Shown: positions 17,764-27,211 of the stretch, in pieces
Layout: each line of letters opens with the position of its first letter
How positions within the stretch are numbered: the first letter of the stretch is position 1
NCBI RefSeq assembly: GCF_012912005.1
Contig: NZ_JABBEA010000016.1
Coordinates: 1-64,000 of the forward strand
Direction of reading: 5' to 3'
Length of the DNA stretch: 64,000 nt
Source of the DNA: Paenibacillus sp. SZ31
Lineage (GTDB): Bacteria > Bacillota > Bacilli > Paenibacillales > Paenibacillaceae
Position numbers and translations under genes: made by a program
Notes under the pieces: model-generated
Told to the model about the DNA's origin: nothing
The model's database searches: none
The model's input: the letters and a program-made list of their open reading frames with translations, nothing else

Positions 17764-19122
17764 ATGCAAAGTAAAGTAAGTATGGTTATGCCTTGTTATA
17801 ATAAAGTGAAGTATATAGGGGAAATGTTCGATTCTATTCTAGCACAGGAATGGGACAATATTGAGCTTATACTTGTAAACGATGGTTCTACGGACGGGAC
17901 ACGTGATGTAATAACAGAATATGAGCCTAAGTTCCGAGAGCGAGGATTTGAGGTCATCGTAGAGGATCAAAATAATGCTGGAGTATGTGCTGCTGCGAAA
18001 GCTGGACTTGGTCTGGTTACTGGCGATTATGTTTGCATGATTGATAGTGATGATGAACTTGATCCCAAATATGTTTCTTTGATGGCAGGCTGGCTCGATG
18101 AACATGCTGACTACGATTACTGTATTTGTGGTGGTGCTCACTATATGGGGAGTGGTAGTAATAAAAAGTTTGAACCAATAAATTTAAACAAAATAAAGGA
18201 TAAGGAGGATTATTATACTGAGCGATATCTTCTGACGGATATTCGTCCTACCGTGTGGATCTACTTAGTAAGGGCAGAATATCTTAGAAAATGTAATGTA
18301 AAGGAAACTTACTTTACAGAGACGAAGGGCTCACATGAGCCAGGTTATATCATTCCGCTCACCATAAATGCGGGCAAGTATAAATACTTTCCTTTACCCT
18401 TATATCATTTTAATGCGGCAGATTTAGGACATTCACGTTATGACAATTTTGAGCAACAAAAAAAATTCTATGATGATTATTTTGAGTTATGCGAAATTGC
18501 AATAAACCTGTTACCGGATGATGTCGCTACTTTGGAAAGAAAAGAGAATTTAATTAAAACTGCGTTGATTTCAAGAAGCATAAACATAGTTCGTTGTGCT
18601 ACAAACTTAGCTAATGGTGACCAGTACTTAAATAAATCTTTAGAGGATTTTATTGGAAATGTAAATGAAAGTGGGCTTTTGCCCTATAAAATAACTCTGG
18701 AAATTGTTGAAAATTTCGGCTTTAATGTGGTGAGTCGTTTTGTTAGTAATTTCTTGACTGGATACACTCCTGAAAAAGCGGGTGTTCTATCTTCCATTCG
18801 AAGCAATCCTGGAAGAGTTATTGCCTATGGGGCTGGAAGAGTAGCTAAACGTATATTACCAGATTTTAAAAATTATAATTTAATTCCCAATGAAATATGG
18901 GATATCAAAGCATGTCCGGGTGAACACTTCTATGAAATTCCTCTAAAGCAGCCTGATTTTAATTCACTCACGAAACAGGATTCGATGATTATATTGATGC
19001 ACAGTAATAAAGATGTTGAATCTAGCTTAGAGCAGACAGAAGTGAATGTATTTTATTTTCAAGATGTCCTTGATGAGTTAGTTCTCGAACGCTTTTCAGA
19101 GCAACTAGTTAAGAATAATTGA
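17764..19122 (+). CDS. GT2 glycosyltransferase with C-terminal Rossmann-like module (paralogue 1)
   Basis: The start is ATG 17764 (MQSKVSMV), preceded by AAAGGGAG; the same start is conserved in its two neighbours, so the longer frame from 17719 is rejected. The N-terminal GT-A domain (about 1-220) has the family 2 features PCYNK, LVNDGSTDGTRD and the metal-binding DSDDE near 97-101. A helical middle follows, and the last 110 residues form the recurring module (VIAYGAGRVAKRI ... IPNEIWDIKA). It is cytoplasmic with no membrane segment. It presumably adds a sugar to the polymer precursor; the sugar cannot be read from sequence. Confidence 0.9.
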   Translation: MQSKVSMVMPCYNKVKYIGEMFDSILAQEWDNIELILVNDGSTDGTRDVITEYEPKFRERGFEVIVEDQNNAGVCAAAKAGLGLVTGDYVCMIDSDDELDPKYVSLMAGWLDEHADYDYCICGGAHYMGSGSNKKFEPINLNKIKDKEDYYTERYLLTDIRPTVWIYLVRAEYLRKCNVKETYFTETKGSHEPGYIIPLTINAGKYKYFPLPLYHFNAADLGHSRYDNFEQQKKFYDDYFELCEIAINLLPDDVATLERKENLIKTALISRSINIVRCATNLANGDQYLNKSLEDFIGNVNESGLLPYKITLEIVENFGFNVVSRFVSNFLTGYTPEKAGVLSSIRSNPGRVIAYGAGRVAKRILPDFKNYNLIPNEIWDIKACPGEHFYEIPLKQPDFNSLTKQDSMIILMHSNKDVESSLEQTEVNVFYFQDVLDELVLERFSEQLVKNN

Positions 19123-19145
19123 AAAATATTAGAGGAGCAAACAAA

Positions 19146-20474
19146 ATGCAATCAAAAGTTAGTATGGTTGTTCCATGTTACAATAAGGTTAGATATATCT
19201 CTGATATGCTAGATTCGGTTATTAAACAAAATTGGAATAATATTGAAATTGTTTTAGTTAATGATGGAAGTACGGACGGGACTAGAGAAACTATTAGTAA
19301 ATATAAAAAAAAACTAGAAGCGCGTGGTTATAAGGTTATAATTCTGGATCAGGAAAATCAAGGCGTAGCAGCGGCAATTAAAAATGGATTAGAATTAATT
19401 TCAGGTGAATTCGTGTGTTTTCCAGATTGTGACGACTTATTACACACGGAGTATGTTTCAGCTATGGTAAATGCGTTAAAATCATTTCCTGAAGTTAATT
19501 GTGTAGTTTGTGATGTAGTGGGAAATGGCCGGGTATCATGGTCTCCTTCAGAAAATGAACTCTCTGTAGTTACGTTGCTCCAAAACGAGCAACGAATATT
19601 GTTGAAAAAATTTATTTTAGCTTCATTTTTTCAATCTGCGTGTGTAATGATGATGCGAACATCACTTCTTAGCAAGTTATGTATTGTTCAGAATTTTAAA
19701 ACCAATGTAAAAACTACTCAAGAACAGCAGATATGGCTACCAATTTTGGCTTCGGAGAAGGCAATCATCCATCTGAATAGGAAACTGTATACCTATATTG
19801 AGCGTGATATGTCAATCGAAACCTCAGTTACGGACATAAATGCCATTTACGACTATGCAGAAGATCGATATAAATTGACTCAGAAAATTCTAAATCATTA
19901 TGTTAGCTCAACAGAAAATCTGAATTATTTTGTTGAATTATCTAATATAGTTAAATATCTAATGATATTGGCTCGAATAAATAAACACGGGTTAGAAGAA
20001 TATAAACAAATTAATATTGAACAGTATGTAAAGGATGTGAATGAAGGTGGACTCCTGCCCTTTAAATTAACAACGCAAATCGTAGATGAATTTAGTTTCG
20101 GCATGGTGTCCTCGGCGGTTAACTATTATTTGACTGAATATACACCCGAAAAAAAGAAGGCAGTACTATTTAATCGAGGAAAGCAAAATCGACTCATAGC
20201 CTATGGGGCTGGTAGGATAGCAAATAGATTATTACCAGTATGTATTAAATTGGACTTAGTTCCAAATGAAGTATGGGATATTAAGCTATGTCAGGATGAT
20301 CATTTCTATGAAATTCCATTAGTAAAACCCAAGTTTGAGTCACTCACGATGAATGATACGGTTATTCTATTTATATACGATAAAAAAGAGGTTGAACAAA
20401 ATCTGCAAAAAACAGAAGCCAGTGTTTTATATTATCAAGATCTACTAATTGAATTTTTTTGTAAGCTCAATTAA
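19146..20474 (+). CDS. GT2 glycosyltransferase with C-terminal Rossmann-like module (paralogue 2)
   Basis: Start ATG 19146 after GAGGAG; an upstream frame to 19119 lacks a ribosome binding site. Same layout as its neighbours: MVVPCYNK, LVNDGSTDGTRE, metal site as DCDD instead of DSDDE, helical middle, C-terminal YGAGRIANRLLP and VPNEVWDIK. The DCDD variant is shared with paralogue 3 and separates both from paralogue 1. This suggests two successive duplications with a change of donor or acceptor (inference). Confidence 0.9.
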   Translation: MQSKVSMVVPCYNKVRYISDMLDSVIKQNWNNIEIVLVNDGSTDGTRETISKYKKKLEARGYKVIILDQENQGVAAAIKNGLELISGEFVCFPDCDDLLHTEYVSAMVNALKSFPEVNCVVCDVVGNGRVSWSPSENELSVVTLLQNEQRILLKKFILASFFQSACVMMMRTSLLSKLCIVQNFKTNVKTTQEQQIWLPILASEKAIIHLNRKLYTYIERDMSIETSVTDINAIYDYAEDRYKLTQKILNHYVSSTENLNYFVELSNIVKYLMILARINKHGLEEYKQINIEQYVKDVNEGGLLPFKLTTQIVDEFSFGMVSSAVNYYLTEYTPEKKKAVLFNRGKQNRLIAYGAGRIANRLLPVCIKLDLVPNEVWDIKLCQDDHFYEIPLVKPKFESLTMNDTVILFIYDKKEVEQNLQKTEASVLYYQDLLIEFFCKLN

Positions 20475-20522
20475 AACTTATGTAGACATATCTTTATTTC
20501 TTCACATAAGTTGATAATAAAC
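20475..20522. repeat. 9-bp inverted repeat in the gap between GT2 paralogues 2 and 3
   Basis: AACTTATGT (20475-20483) and ACATAAGTT (20514-20522) are perfectly complementary with a 30-nt spacer, directly after the stop codon. There is no T-run, so it is not a standard terminator. It may stabilise the upstream mRNA or be chance in an AT-rich gap. Confidence 0.4.
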
Positions 20523-20560
20523 TTATTATTTTGAGTTACTTTTGAAATGGGAGTGAACTC

Positions 20561-21919
20561 ATGCAACCTAAAGTAAGTATGGTAATCTCATGCTTTAACA
20601 AAGTTAACTATATCTCGGATATGCTTGATTCTGTACTTACACAGAAATGGGATAACATTGAGATTATCTTGATTAATGACGGCAGTAATGATGGTACCCG
20701 AACTGTAATTGGTAAATATGAGGGGAAGCTCAGAGACCGAGGATATGAAGTTGTCATTGTAGATCAAGAGAATCAGGGAGTAGCAGCGGTGGTTAGAAAT
20801 GGTCTAAAACTTGTGACAGGTGAGTTTGTCTGTATACCTGATTGTGATGATTTGCTGCATGAGGAATATGTTTCAGCTATGGTAAATGTACTGGAACAAT
20901 TTCCTGACGTAAATTGCGTTGTTTGTGATGAAATAAGAAATCGTTGGGATGTAGGATTTGCTCCAGTAGTAAACATTTCTACAACCACGTTGGTATCTAA
21001 TTATAACCAGAATTTATTGGCAAGTTATATTATGAGGAAAATTTCAACCTCTGTCGCAGTACTCATGTTTCGAAGTATATTAATTCATGAATTAGGCTTA
21101 ATCAAAAATTTTATTACCCATCTAAGTCAGACTCAAGAGGATCAGATATGGATTCCAATCTTATCCTCAGAGAAGTCTATTATTCATCTACACAGACCCT
21201 TATACTCATATATTTTGCGGGCAAATTCCATCGTAACATCACAAATCGATATCGAACAGATCAGCAAATACGCAGAAACCAGAAGCTTATTGTCTCAGAA
21301 TACTTTGAAAAACTGTATGGACTCTATGAATAAATTAGAATTACATCTATTTTTGTTAACTTTATGTAAATATTCTTTTGTTATAAGAAGGATAAGCCGT
21401 AATCAGCAGTTAGAAAACTATAAAGAATATTATGTTCATAAATTTGTAGAGGCTGTAAATGAAACTGACTTCCTACCTTGTAAATTAGATGAGTATGTTG
21501 ATAGAAAAATAGGATTTTCCGTAGCTTTCAATGCGGTTAGTAATTATCTGACACAGTACTCTCCTGAAAAGAAGAATACTTTACCTACTGTTCGTGACAC
21601 AAAAGGCCGTCTGATTGCTTATGGTGCAGGTTTCGTTGCTAAGAGTGCATTAGAGGATTTTGTGAAGTGTAATGTAGTACCAAATGAGATATGGGATATT
21701 AAAGCACAGCAGGGTGATCATCTTTTTGAAATTCCGCTTATGCCACCTGACTTTGATTCACTTAAAATAGAAGATACAGTTATCATATTCTTGTATGGCA
21801 ATCAGAATGTAGAATATGAACTGCGTAAAACAAATTCAAATATATTTTATTTTCAGGATGTGCTCAATGATTTAAGTGCTGAGTGTTTCGCAGAATTGGT
21901 TGTGAAGCAGGAGGAATAA
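20561..21919 (+). CDS. GT2 glycosyltransferase with C-terminal Rossmann-like module (paralogue 3)
   Basis: ATG at 20561 with GGGAG 7 bases upstream. Seen: MVISCFNK, LINDGSNDGTRT, DCDD metal site near 97-100, helical middle, and C-terminal YGAGFVAKSALEDF with VPNEIWDIKA. It is colinear over its full length with the two preceding genes. It could be the Galf or another hexose transferase of the locus; no motif decides. Confidence 0.9.
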   Translation: MQPKVSMVISCFNKVNYISDMLDSVLTQKWDNIEIILINDGSNDGTRTVIGKYEGKLRDRGYEVVIVDQENQGVAAVVRNGLKLVTGEFVCIPDCDDLLHEEYVSAMVNVLEQFPDVNCVVCDEIRNRWDVGFAPVVNISTTTLVSNYNQNLLASYIMRKISTSVAVLMFRSILIHELGLIKNFITHLSQTQEDQIWIPILSSEKSIIHLHRPLYSYILRANSIVTSQIDIEQISKYAETRSLLSQNTLKNCMDSMNKLELHLFLLTLCKYSFVIRRISRNQQLENYKEYYVHKFVEAVNETDFLPCKLDEYVDRKIGFSVAFNAVSNYLTQYSPEKKNTLPTVRDTKGRLIAYGAGFVAKSALEDFVKCNVVPNEIWDIKAQQGDHLFEIPLMPPDFDSLKIEDTVIIFLYGNQNVEYELRKTNSNIFYFQDVLNDLSAECFAELVVKQEE

Positions 21920-21962
21920 TAAGAAAAGACATTCAAATTTCAATCCTAGAGAGTGTGATGAC

Positions 21963-23357
21963 ATGAAATTCGTCCTATTTGGCGCGGGCTTGCTGGGTAA
22001 GTCATACTATTCGTTGCTAAAAGATAAATACGATATCGCGTACTTTGCTGATAACCATCCTGAAAAACACGGAACAACTTTTCTGGATCTTACAATTATT
22101 AGCCCAGAAGAAATTTCTGAGAAGGGTATATCCGTTATTATAACGAGTAGTTATCATCTTGAAATAGCTCAACAGCTATATGAAATGGGGATTAAAGAGT
22201 TCTACATTCCCAGTAAATATGGCACCTCTGATCTGACACGTATAGATTTGAGTGAATACGGGCTCATACAGGAAATACCTAATAAAATTTGTGTTATTGG
22301 ACATCATAACGCTGGTGCTGTTTCAAAAGCATTATTAGAGAGTAACACACATGATGATATTAAAGTTGTGCTTGTGAAAGATTCAAAGAGAAACAACGAG
22401 TACTATTACCATTATCTATCGAGTAGTCTAATTATCACACAATATAGTGAGCAATGCGGTAACAAGAAGTCAATAGAATTGTGGCATGGATTCACTATAA
22501 AAGCTCTTTACTTTATGAGCCAGGAAAAAAACGAGAGAAGCCTGGCTATGAGCAAACATGATATTTTCAATAATAAAAAAGCAGTTTGTTCAATGTCACA
22601 CTTATATAGTGTTTTTATGGGTTACTGTCTACACTTGGATTTTAATAAATTCATTATAACGGGTTACCCACGTAACGATATGATCTTCAAATCCGATGGT
22701 AAAGAAATGCTGGAAAAACTGACAGGGCCTATAAAACAGTGTAAAATTTTATTCTATGTGCCAACCTACAGAGATTCGCTATACACTAAAAATGGTGAAA
22801 GTGCGGCTTTTATTAATGATATGCTTGGGTATGATGAGGAAGTATTCAATGATTTTTTGATTAAAAATGATATTCTCTTTCTATATAAACAACACGCTGT
22901 ACAGCTTAATCGGAAAATGTTCAAAGGTTCAAAAAACATCATCGAAATTACCGATGATATGTTGCATACCAGTGATATGGATCTTTACGAAATTTTAAAT
23001 GGTGTGGATGGACTGATTTCAGATTATTCATCCATCATTATAGATTTTCTGCTCACGGATAAACCAATCATTTTGACTCCGTTAGACCTTGATCAATACA
23101 GCAAAACAAGGGGATTAATGATGGAGCCGTATGATGCCTGGATGCCGGGGGAAATAGCTCTTGACTATAATCAATTTCAGCAAGCAGTTATTGACTCACT
23201 TTACGGTGAGGATAGGTTTAAGAAAGATAGAGAACGTTTAAAGCGCATAACTCATAAATATGCAGATGGAAACTCCTCGGAACGGGTGCTTGCTCTCGCG
23301 CGGAACTTGTTAGAACTGGATGGACAAGACACGAAAGTATTGGAGGATTCGGTTTAA
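21963..23357 (+). CDS. CDP-glycerol glycerophosphotransferase family (TagF/TagB-like) with N-terminal Rossmann-like module
   Basis: Residues 1-85 carry the recurring module, here at the N-terminus (FVLFGAGLLGKSYY ... VIITSSYHLEIAQQL). Residues about 100-455 are a teichoic-acid-type transferase with LWHG (about 173), GYPRND, PTYRDS and the late DYSSIIIDFLLTDKP signature near 353-368. The family polymerises or primes glycerol or ribitol phosphate from CDP donors. Together with two cytidylyltransferases this is the strongest evidence that a polyol-phosphate polymer or side chain is made. There is no membrane segment; such enzymes act at the inner face of the membrane. Confidence 0.92.
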   Translation: MKFVLFGAGLLGKSYYSLLKDKYDIAYFADNHPEKHGTTFLDLTIISPEEISEKGISVIITSSYHLEIAQQLYEMGIKEFYIPSKYGTSDLTRIDLSEYGLIQEIPNKICVIGHHNAGAVSKALLESNTHDDIKVVLVKDSKRNNEYYYHYLSSSLIITQYSEQCGNKKSIELWHGFTIKALYFMSQEKNERSLAMSKHDIFNNKKAVCSMSHLYSVFMGYCLHLDFNKFIITGYPRNDMIFKSDGKEMLEKLTGPIKQCKILFYVPTYRDSLYTKNGESAAFINDMLGYDEEVFNDFLIKNDILFLYKQHAVQLNRKMFKGSKNIIEITDDMLHTSDMDLYEILNGVDGLISDYSSIIIDFLLTDKPIILTPLDLDQYSKTRGLMMEPYDAWMPGEIALDYNQFQQAVIDSLYGEDRFKKDRERLKRITHKYADGNSSERVLALARNLLELDGQDTKVLEDSV

Positions 23358-24479
23358 ATGAAGAAAATAAAGGTACTCCAATTTCCAATAGTTAATCAAC
23401 GCGGTGGAATAACACATTATGCAATGAGAAACTGGGATTTTATAAATAAAGATAAATTTCAATTTGATTTTGTAACGTTTAGTAAATCCCTTGATTTCGA
23501 AGATGAATTAACTACACATGGGTGCAAAGTTTATTATGTATCATGCTATGCGGAGCAAGATCAAGAGCAATTTATATTAGAAATAAGAAGTATTTTATCC
23601 GAGGGTTACGATGCGATACATTTGCATACCGGTTATTGGAAAAGTTTCTTAGTTGAAGAAATTGCAATTGAATTGGGAATACCGATTATTATTGTACATG
23701 CGCATAACATGATGGTTGATATAAATGATCCGGGTTTAAGACAAAAGGCAATTGAGAGACATGAGAAACAAAAAAAACTGTTTATGCCGAACCATGCTAC
23801 ACATTTTTTGGCCTGTTCTCAGTTAGCAGCTAATTGGCTGTATGGATCTCAAATTCCAAGGGACAACATTCGTATACTAAAAAATGCTATTGATACAGAT
23901 AAATATGCTTATAATACAGAGGTTCGTGAAGAATATAGGGAGAAATTAGGTCTACAGAACTCCTTTGTTATTGGTCATGTTGGAAGATTTGTCTATCAGA
24001 AAAATCATGAAATGTTATTAGAGATTTTCACGAAAGTGAGTAAGGTAATTCCAACTGCAAAGCTAATGTTGATTGGAGATGGTGAGGGGTTTAATTCCGT
24101 TAAAGAAGCAGTATTCACTCATGGAATGGAAGATCGTGTGTTGCTACTCGGGCGGCAACCAGATATTGAAGTTTCCAAGTTGATGCAAGCTATGGATATT
24201 TTTTGTAATCCTTCTAGATTTGGTGGGCTTGATCTTACGTTAGTTGAAGCACAAACCTCAGGTTTAAAGTGCCTAGTTACTGCCGATATTATGCCTGAAT
24301 CAAAAATCACAGAAAACCTAGAATTCTTACCGCTAGAAGTTGACGTCTGGTATGATGCCATAATTGAATTATCCAAAGGGTATCCTCGTACCGATTGCAA
24401 AGATATTGTAGCAAATGAAGGCTATTCACTCACAAATCAAATTCATGAGCTTGAAAAAATATATTCTGCTCAAGTATGA
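23358..24479 (+). CDS. GT4-family glycosyltransferase
   Basis: It begins at the base after the previous stop codon. GT-B enzyme of 373 residues with an N-terminal QRGGITHYAMRNWDFI (acceptor side), HAHNMM near 115 and the C-terminal donor-site pattern with GRFVYQKNHEMLLE and PSRFGGLDLTLVEAQTSGL (about 284-302). Such enzymes transfer a sugar from a nucleotide donor with retention. It is the last gene of the wall-polymer locus. No clear terminator follows before the transposase remnant. Confidence 0.9.
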   Translation: MKKIKVLQFPIVNQRGGITHYAMRNWDFINKDKFQFDFVTFSKSLDFEDELTTHGCKVYYVSCYAEQDQEQFILEIRSILSEGYDAIHLHTGYWKSFLVEEIAIELGIPIIIVHAHNMMVDINDPGLRQKAIERHEKQKKLFMPNHATHFLACSQLAANWLYGSQIPRDNIRILKNAIDTDKYAYNTEVREEYREKLGLQNSFVIGHVGRFVYQKNHEMLLEIFTKVSKVIPTAKLMLIGDGEGFNSVKEAVFTHGMEDRVLLLGRQPDIEVSKLMQAMDIFCNPSRFGGLDLTLVEAQTSGLKCLVTADIMPESKITENLEFLPLEVDVWYDAIIELSKGYPRTDCKDIVANEGYSLTNQIHELEKIYSAQV

Positions 24480-24499
24480 AAAATGGTACGGTCTACTAT

Positions 24500-25165
24500 T
24501 AGCATGCCTTTGTTTTGACGGATTTTCAATTCACGTGCGACAGTGCCTCTGAGAAAGATTTGTGAGTGGTATTCCAATCTAAGCATGTTTTGTTTTTGGC
24601 CTGTGATTGATTAATTCAAGTGATCCTCCAATTGAGCGAAATCAGTGCCCTTAGAGTGAGAATCTCAAATTACCTACTCGCATTTTCGTGGGAACTGCGT
24701 TGCCAAGACGGATGGTGATCAGCAAAATAAATGTGTAGGCTATGGATTATTTCCAGATTGGTGTAACATACAAAATTCTTGCTTCGGTCAGTCGTGGATG
24801 TCAGGAAGGCTCCCGTTGAGTACTAAGAGATTGCTACACCGATTGCAATCTCCATACACAAAGCAGTACGGTCAAATAAGAAACGGCGTGTATCGACGTG
24901 TTGTGTATTCAATCAAAGTCGCTACACAGCAGTTCATCTGAACATTCCTAAATATATACAGATGACTTACTTATTTCCTGATAAGTCCTCTGGGCTTGTT
25001 CTGACAAATAGGCTTTTAATGGCTCAGGTCTGCTCCAACTCACGACAAATGTTCGAAGGATGCTGTCCCTGCTCTTTTGTAATAGCTCGTGAACTCTTGC
25101 CTTGCTGTTTTATACGAATTAGGTCAGGGGCAATTTCTTTATTTTCAGTAAGTGTAGCTCCTCAT
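24500..25165 (-). pseudogene. Decayed IS30-family transposase
   Basis: Read on the minus strand from about 25165 downwards, broken frames give in order: an N-terminal helix-turn-helix (LIRIKQQGKSSRAITKEQG then HPSNICREL, as in LRxxGxSxRxIAxxLGRxPSTISREL of IS30); then YLSEQAQRTYQE in another frame; the catalytic-core piece TLIEYTTRRYT (compare TLVERKTRY); HIYFADHHPSWQRSSHENA (compare FADPHxPWQRGxNEN); and KGTDFAQLEDHLN with C-terminal QIFLRGTVARELK. Order and spacing match IS30 transposases with internal deletions and several frameshifts and stops. No terminal inverted repeats were found. Confidence 0.7.
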
Positions 25166-25175
25166 ATTACAATCT

Positions 25176-25512
25176 GAGACACATAGGGTTAAAGCATTTA
25201 TTGATATCTAGCTCATGTAAGGTAAAAGTATTCTAGGCAATGAAACTATTGTAAAATGATGACATATTCATATCCACATCATGCCATATAATATGTTAGA
25301 AAATGAATTAGAGTAAATTCACATTTGTTCTTTGGATACATTAATTTTATTGTTTTAAGTTCTACTCGACGCATGGAGTGGGTGATGCTGTAGGTTAAAC
25401 AGAATTTTTAATAAGAGAATAGTTGATTTCGGAGTGGAAAGAGACGCGAGTGAATTCGCGTCTTTCTTTTTTGACTGTTACACGGGATCACTTCAAATTC
25501 CTCGCCTGTCCA
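25176..25512. other. Intergenic region
   Basis: AT-rich, with no gene seen. It contains the orphan plus-strand terminator at 25442-25471. There is no recognisable end of the adjacent transposase remnant. Confidence 0.45.
25442..25471 (+). terminator. Rho-independent terminator, orphan
   Basis: Stem AGACGCGA / TCGCGTCT (25442-25449 with 25456-25463), loop GTGAAT, then TTCTTTTTT. It may end a readthrough transcript from the wall-polymer locus. Confidence 0.7.
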
Positions 25513-25719
25513 TCAATCTACTGTAAAATGCATTACTGAACTATACAACATTTTATTGCGAATAGGGTCAAATGTGACTTGGTGCTGGACCAGCTTCACT
25601 CGTAAAAGCAGCGCTTTGTTGACGCCGATTCGTTCATCGATCGCTCGTTCCAGTTCTTGAAAGTCATAAGCTTGAAGGCATTCAACCTTGTCTTTGATCA
25701 TATCCAGTGAAATTTCCAT
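25513..25719 (-). CDS. Small DUF2536-family protein
   Basis: 68 residues beginning MEISLDMIKDKVEC, with a middle ELERAIDERIGVNKALLLRV and a C-terminal beta strand SSVMHFTVD. This matches my recollection of the DUF2536 family of Bacillales small cytosolic proteins of unknown function. The ribosome binding site is GGAGG, about 12 bases before the ATG, which is slightly far. It is single, convergent with the region to its left and divergent from dus. Confidence 0.75.
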   Translation of the reverse strand: MEISLDMIKDKVECLQAYDFQELERAIDERIGVNKALLLRVKLVQHQVTFDPIRNKMLYSSVMHFTVD

Positions 25720-26065
25720 ATGTGATTCAAACCTCCATTTTGTACAATTGGCAAATGAAATAACTCACCCGAGCTTCATTGTAGATGAGCTTATGGAGAG
25801 TAGCAAGTGAAAATGCTCCTGATCTACATATCAGGGGAACGTTCTGGTCGTAGCTGACCAATAACGGTAAAATGAGGTCACGATGCGAAAATCTACTGTA
25901 AACTAAGGCTGAAAATCCAATAAAGACGTGATAGAATCGGAAAAGGGCGAAAAGTCTCATCACTCAGTTCATGGTTCCAGATAATAGATGTATCTGGGAC
26001 GATCTACTGATTCACTGAATATTTTACGGGCAACCACTGCCCTGATGTATAGAGGAGCTTTTGAG
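25720..26065. other. Intergenic region between divergent DUF2536 and Dus genes
   Basis: About 346 bp that must hold two divergent promoters. Open frames here (25727-25963 minus, and the upstream extension of dus) lack ribosome binding sites and family resemblance. No repeat or RNA structure was recognised. Confidence 0.45.
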
Positions 26066-27073
26066 ATGACAAAGGAAAACTTTTGGCGTGATTTGCCGCG
26101 ACCATTTTTTATACTGGCACCGATGGAAGATGTGACGGATGTCGTGTTTCGGCATGTCGTAAGTGAAGCGGGCAGACCGGATGTGTTTTTTACGGAGTTT
26201 GCGAATACAGAGAGTTATTGTCACCCGGAGGGGCACCATAGTGTGCGCGGGCGGTTGACGTTTACAGCGGATGAACAGCCGATCGTGGCTCATATCTGGG
26301 GAGATAAACCAGAATTCTTTCGTGAGATGAGTATCGGTATGGCAAAGGAAGGCTTTAAAGGCATCGATATTAACATGGGGTGTCCTGTAGCGAATGTAGC
26401 GGAGAATGGAAAAGGAAGCGGACTGATCTGCCGTCCCGAAATTGCAGCCGATATCATTCAAGCTGCCAAAGCTGGGGGACTACCTGTCAGTGTAAAAACA
26501 CGGCTCGGTTTCACAGCTGTAGACGAATGGCGCGACTGGTTAACCCATATCTTGCAACAGGACATTGTGAATCTGTCTATTCACTTACGAACGAGAGAAG
26601 AAATGAGCAAAGTAGATGCTCACTGGGAACTGATTCCGGAGATTAAAAAACTTCGTGATGAGATAGCGCCCAATACTCTTCTAACGATTAATGGGGATAT
26701 TACTGACCGTGAGACAGGCCTCAAACTTGTGGAACAATATGGTGTGGATGGCATTATGATTGGACGCGGTATTTTCCAGAATCCGTTTGCTTTTGAGAAG
26801 GAGCCGAAGGAACATAGCAGTGAGGAATTGCTTGATCTGCTGCGGCTGCATCTGGATCTCCATGATCAATATTCAGGACAGGAGCCACGTTCGTTCAGCG
26901 CGCTTGCTCGTTTCTTTAAAGTCTATGTCCGTGGATTTCGAGGCGCAAGTGAACTTAGAAACAGCTTAATGAACGCCAAGTCGACAAGTGAAGTTCGTAC
27001 GTTGCTTAATGAATTTGGGAGTAAGGATCAAGATGAGGAACGTGAAGAGGTCTCTCCAAAAGTAATAACTTGA
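26066..27073 (+). CDS. tRNA-dihydrouridine synthase
   Basis: The start is ATG 26066 (MTKENFW), preceded by AGAGGAG; an upstream frame to 25988 is open but unsupported. The 335-residue FMN enzyme reduces uridines in the tRNA D-loop with NADPH. Seen: APMEDVTD (18-25), the catalytic cysteine in NMGCPVANV (C106), VKTRLGF, and the FMN-phosphate segment [14 protein letters not shown]. It is followed by its own terminator, so it is probably monocistronic. Which Dus paralogue it is cannot be told. Confidence 0.93.
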   Translation: MTKENFWRDLPRPFFILAPMEDVTDVVFRHVVSEAGRPDVFFTEFANTESYCHPEGHHSVRGRLTFTADEQPIVAHIWGDKPEFFREMSIGMAKEGFKGIDINMGCPVANVAENGKGSGLICRPEIAADIIQAAKAGGLPVSVKTRLGFTAVDEWRDWLTHILQQDIVNLSIHLRTREEMSKVDAHWELIPEIKKLRDEIAPNTLLTINGDITDRETGLKLVEQYGVDGIMIGRGIFQNPFAFEKEPKEHSSEELLDLLRLHLDLHDQYSGQEPRSFSALARFFKVYVRGFRGASELRNSLMNAKSTSEVRTLLNEFGSKDQDEEREEVSPKVIT

Positions 27074-27105
27074 TTAACGGCATGACCAAACGATTCGATC
27101 TAATC

Positions 27106-27146
27106 AGAAGCTATTTCTCATGGAATGGAGGATTAGCTTCTTTTTT
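27106..27146 (+). terminator. Rho-independent terminator after dus
   Basis: Stem AGAAGCTA / TAGCTTCT (27106-27113 with 27134-27141), 20-nt loop, followed by TTTTTG. Confidence 0.75.
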
Positions 27147-27211
27147 GTGTCTTTGTAAGGGCTTAATAATGATAGAATAAGAAGAAGCACGATGTACGGA
27201 TTGGAGAGAGA

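Noticed and set aside
24962-25177. Plus-strand ORF of 71 codons
   Set aside because: It is the complement of the IS30-like helix-turn-helix remnant, which explains the region better; no ribosome binding site.
25727-25963. Minus-strand ORF of 78 codons upstream of the DUF2536 gene
   Set aside because: No ribosome binding site, no family resemblance and unusual composition; treated as chance.
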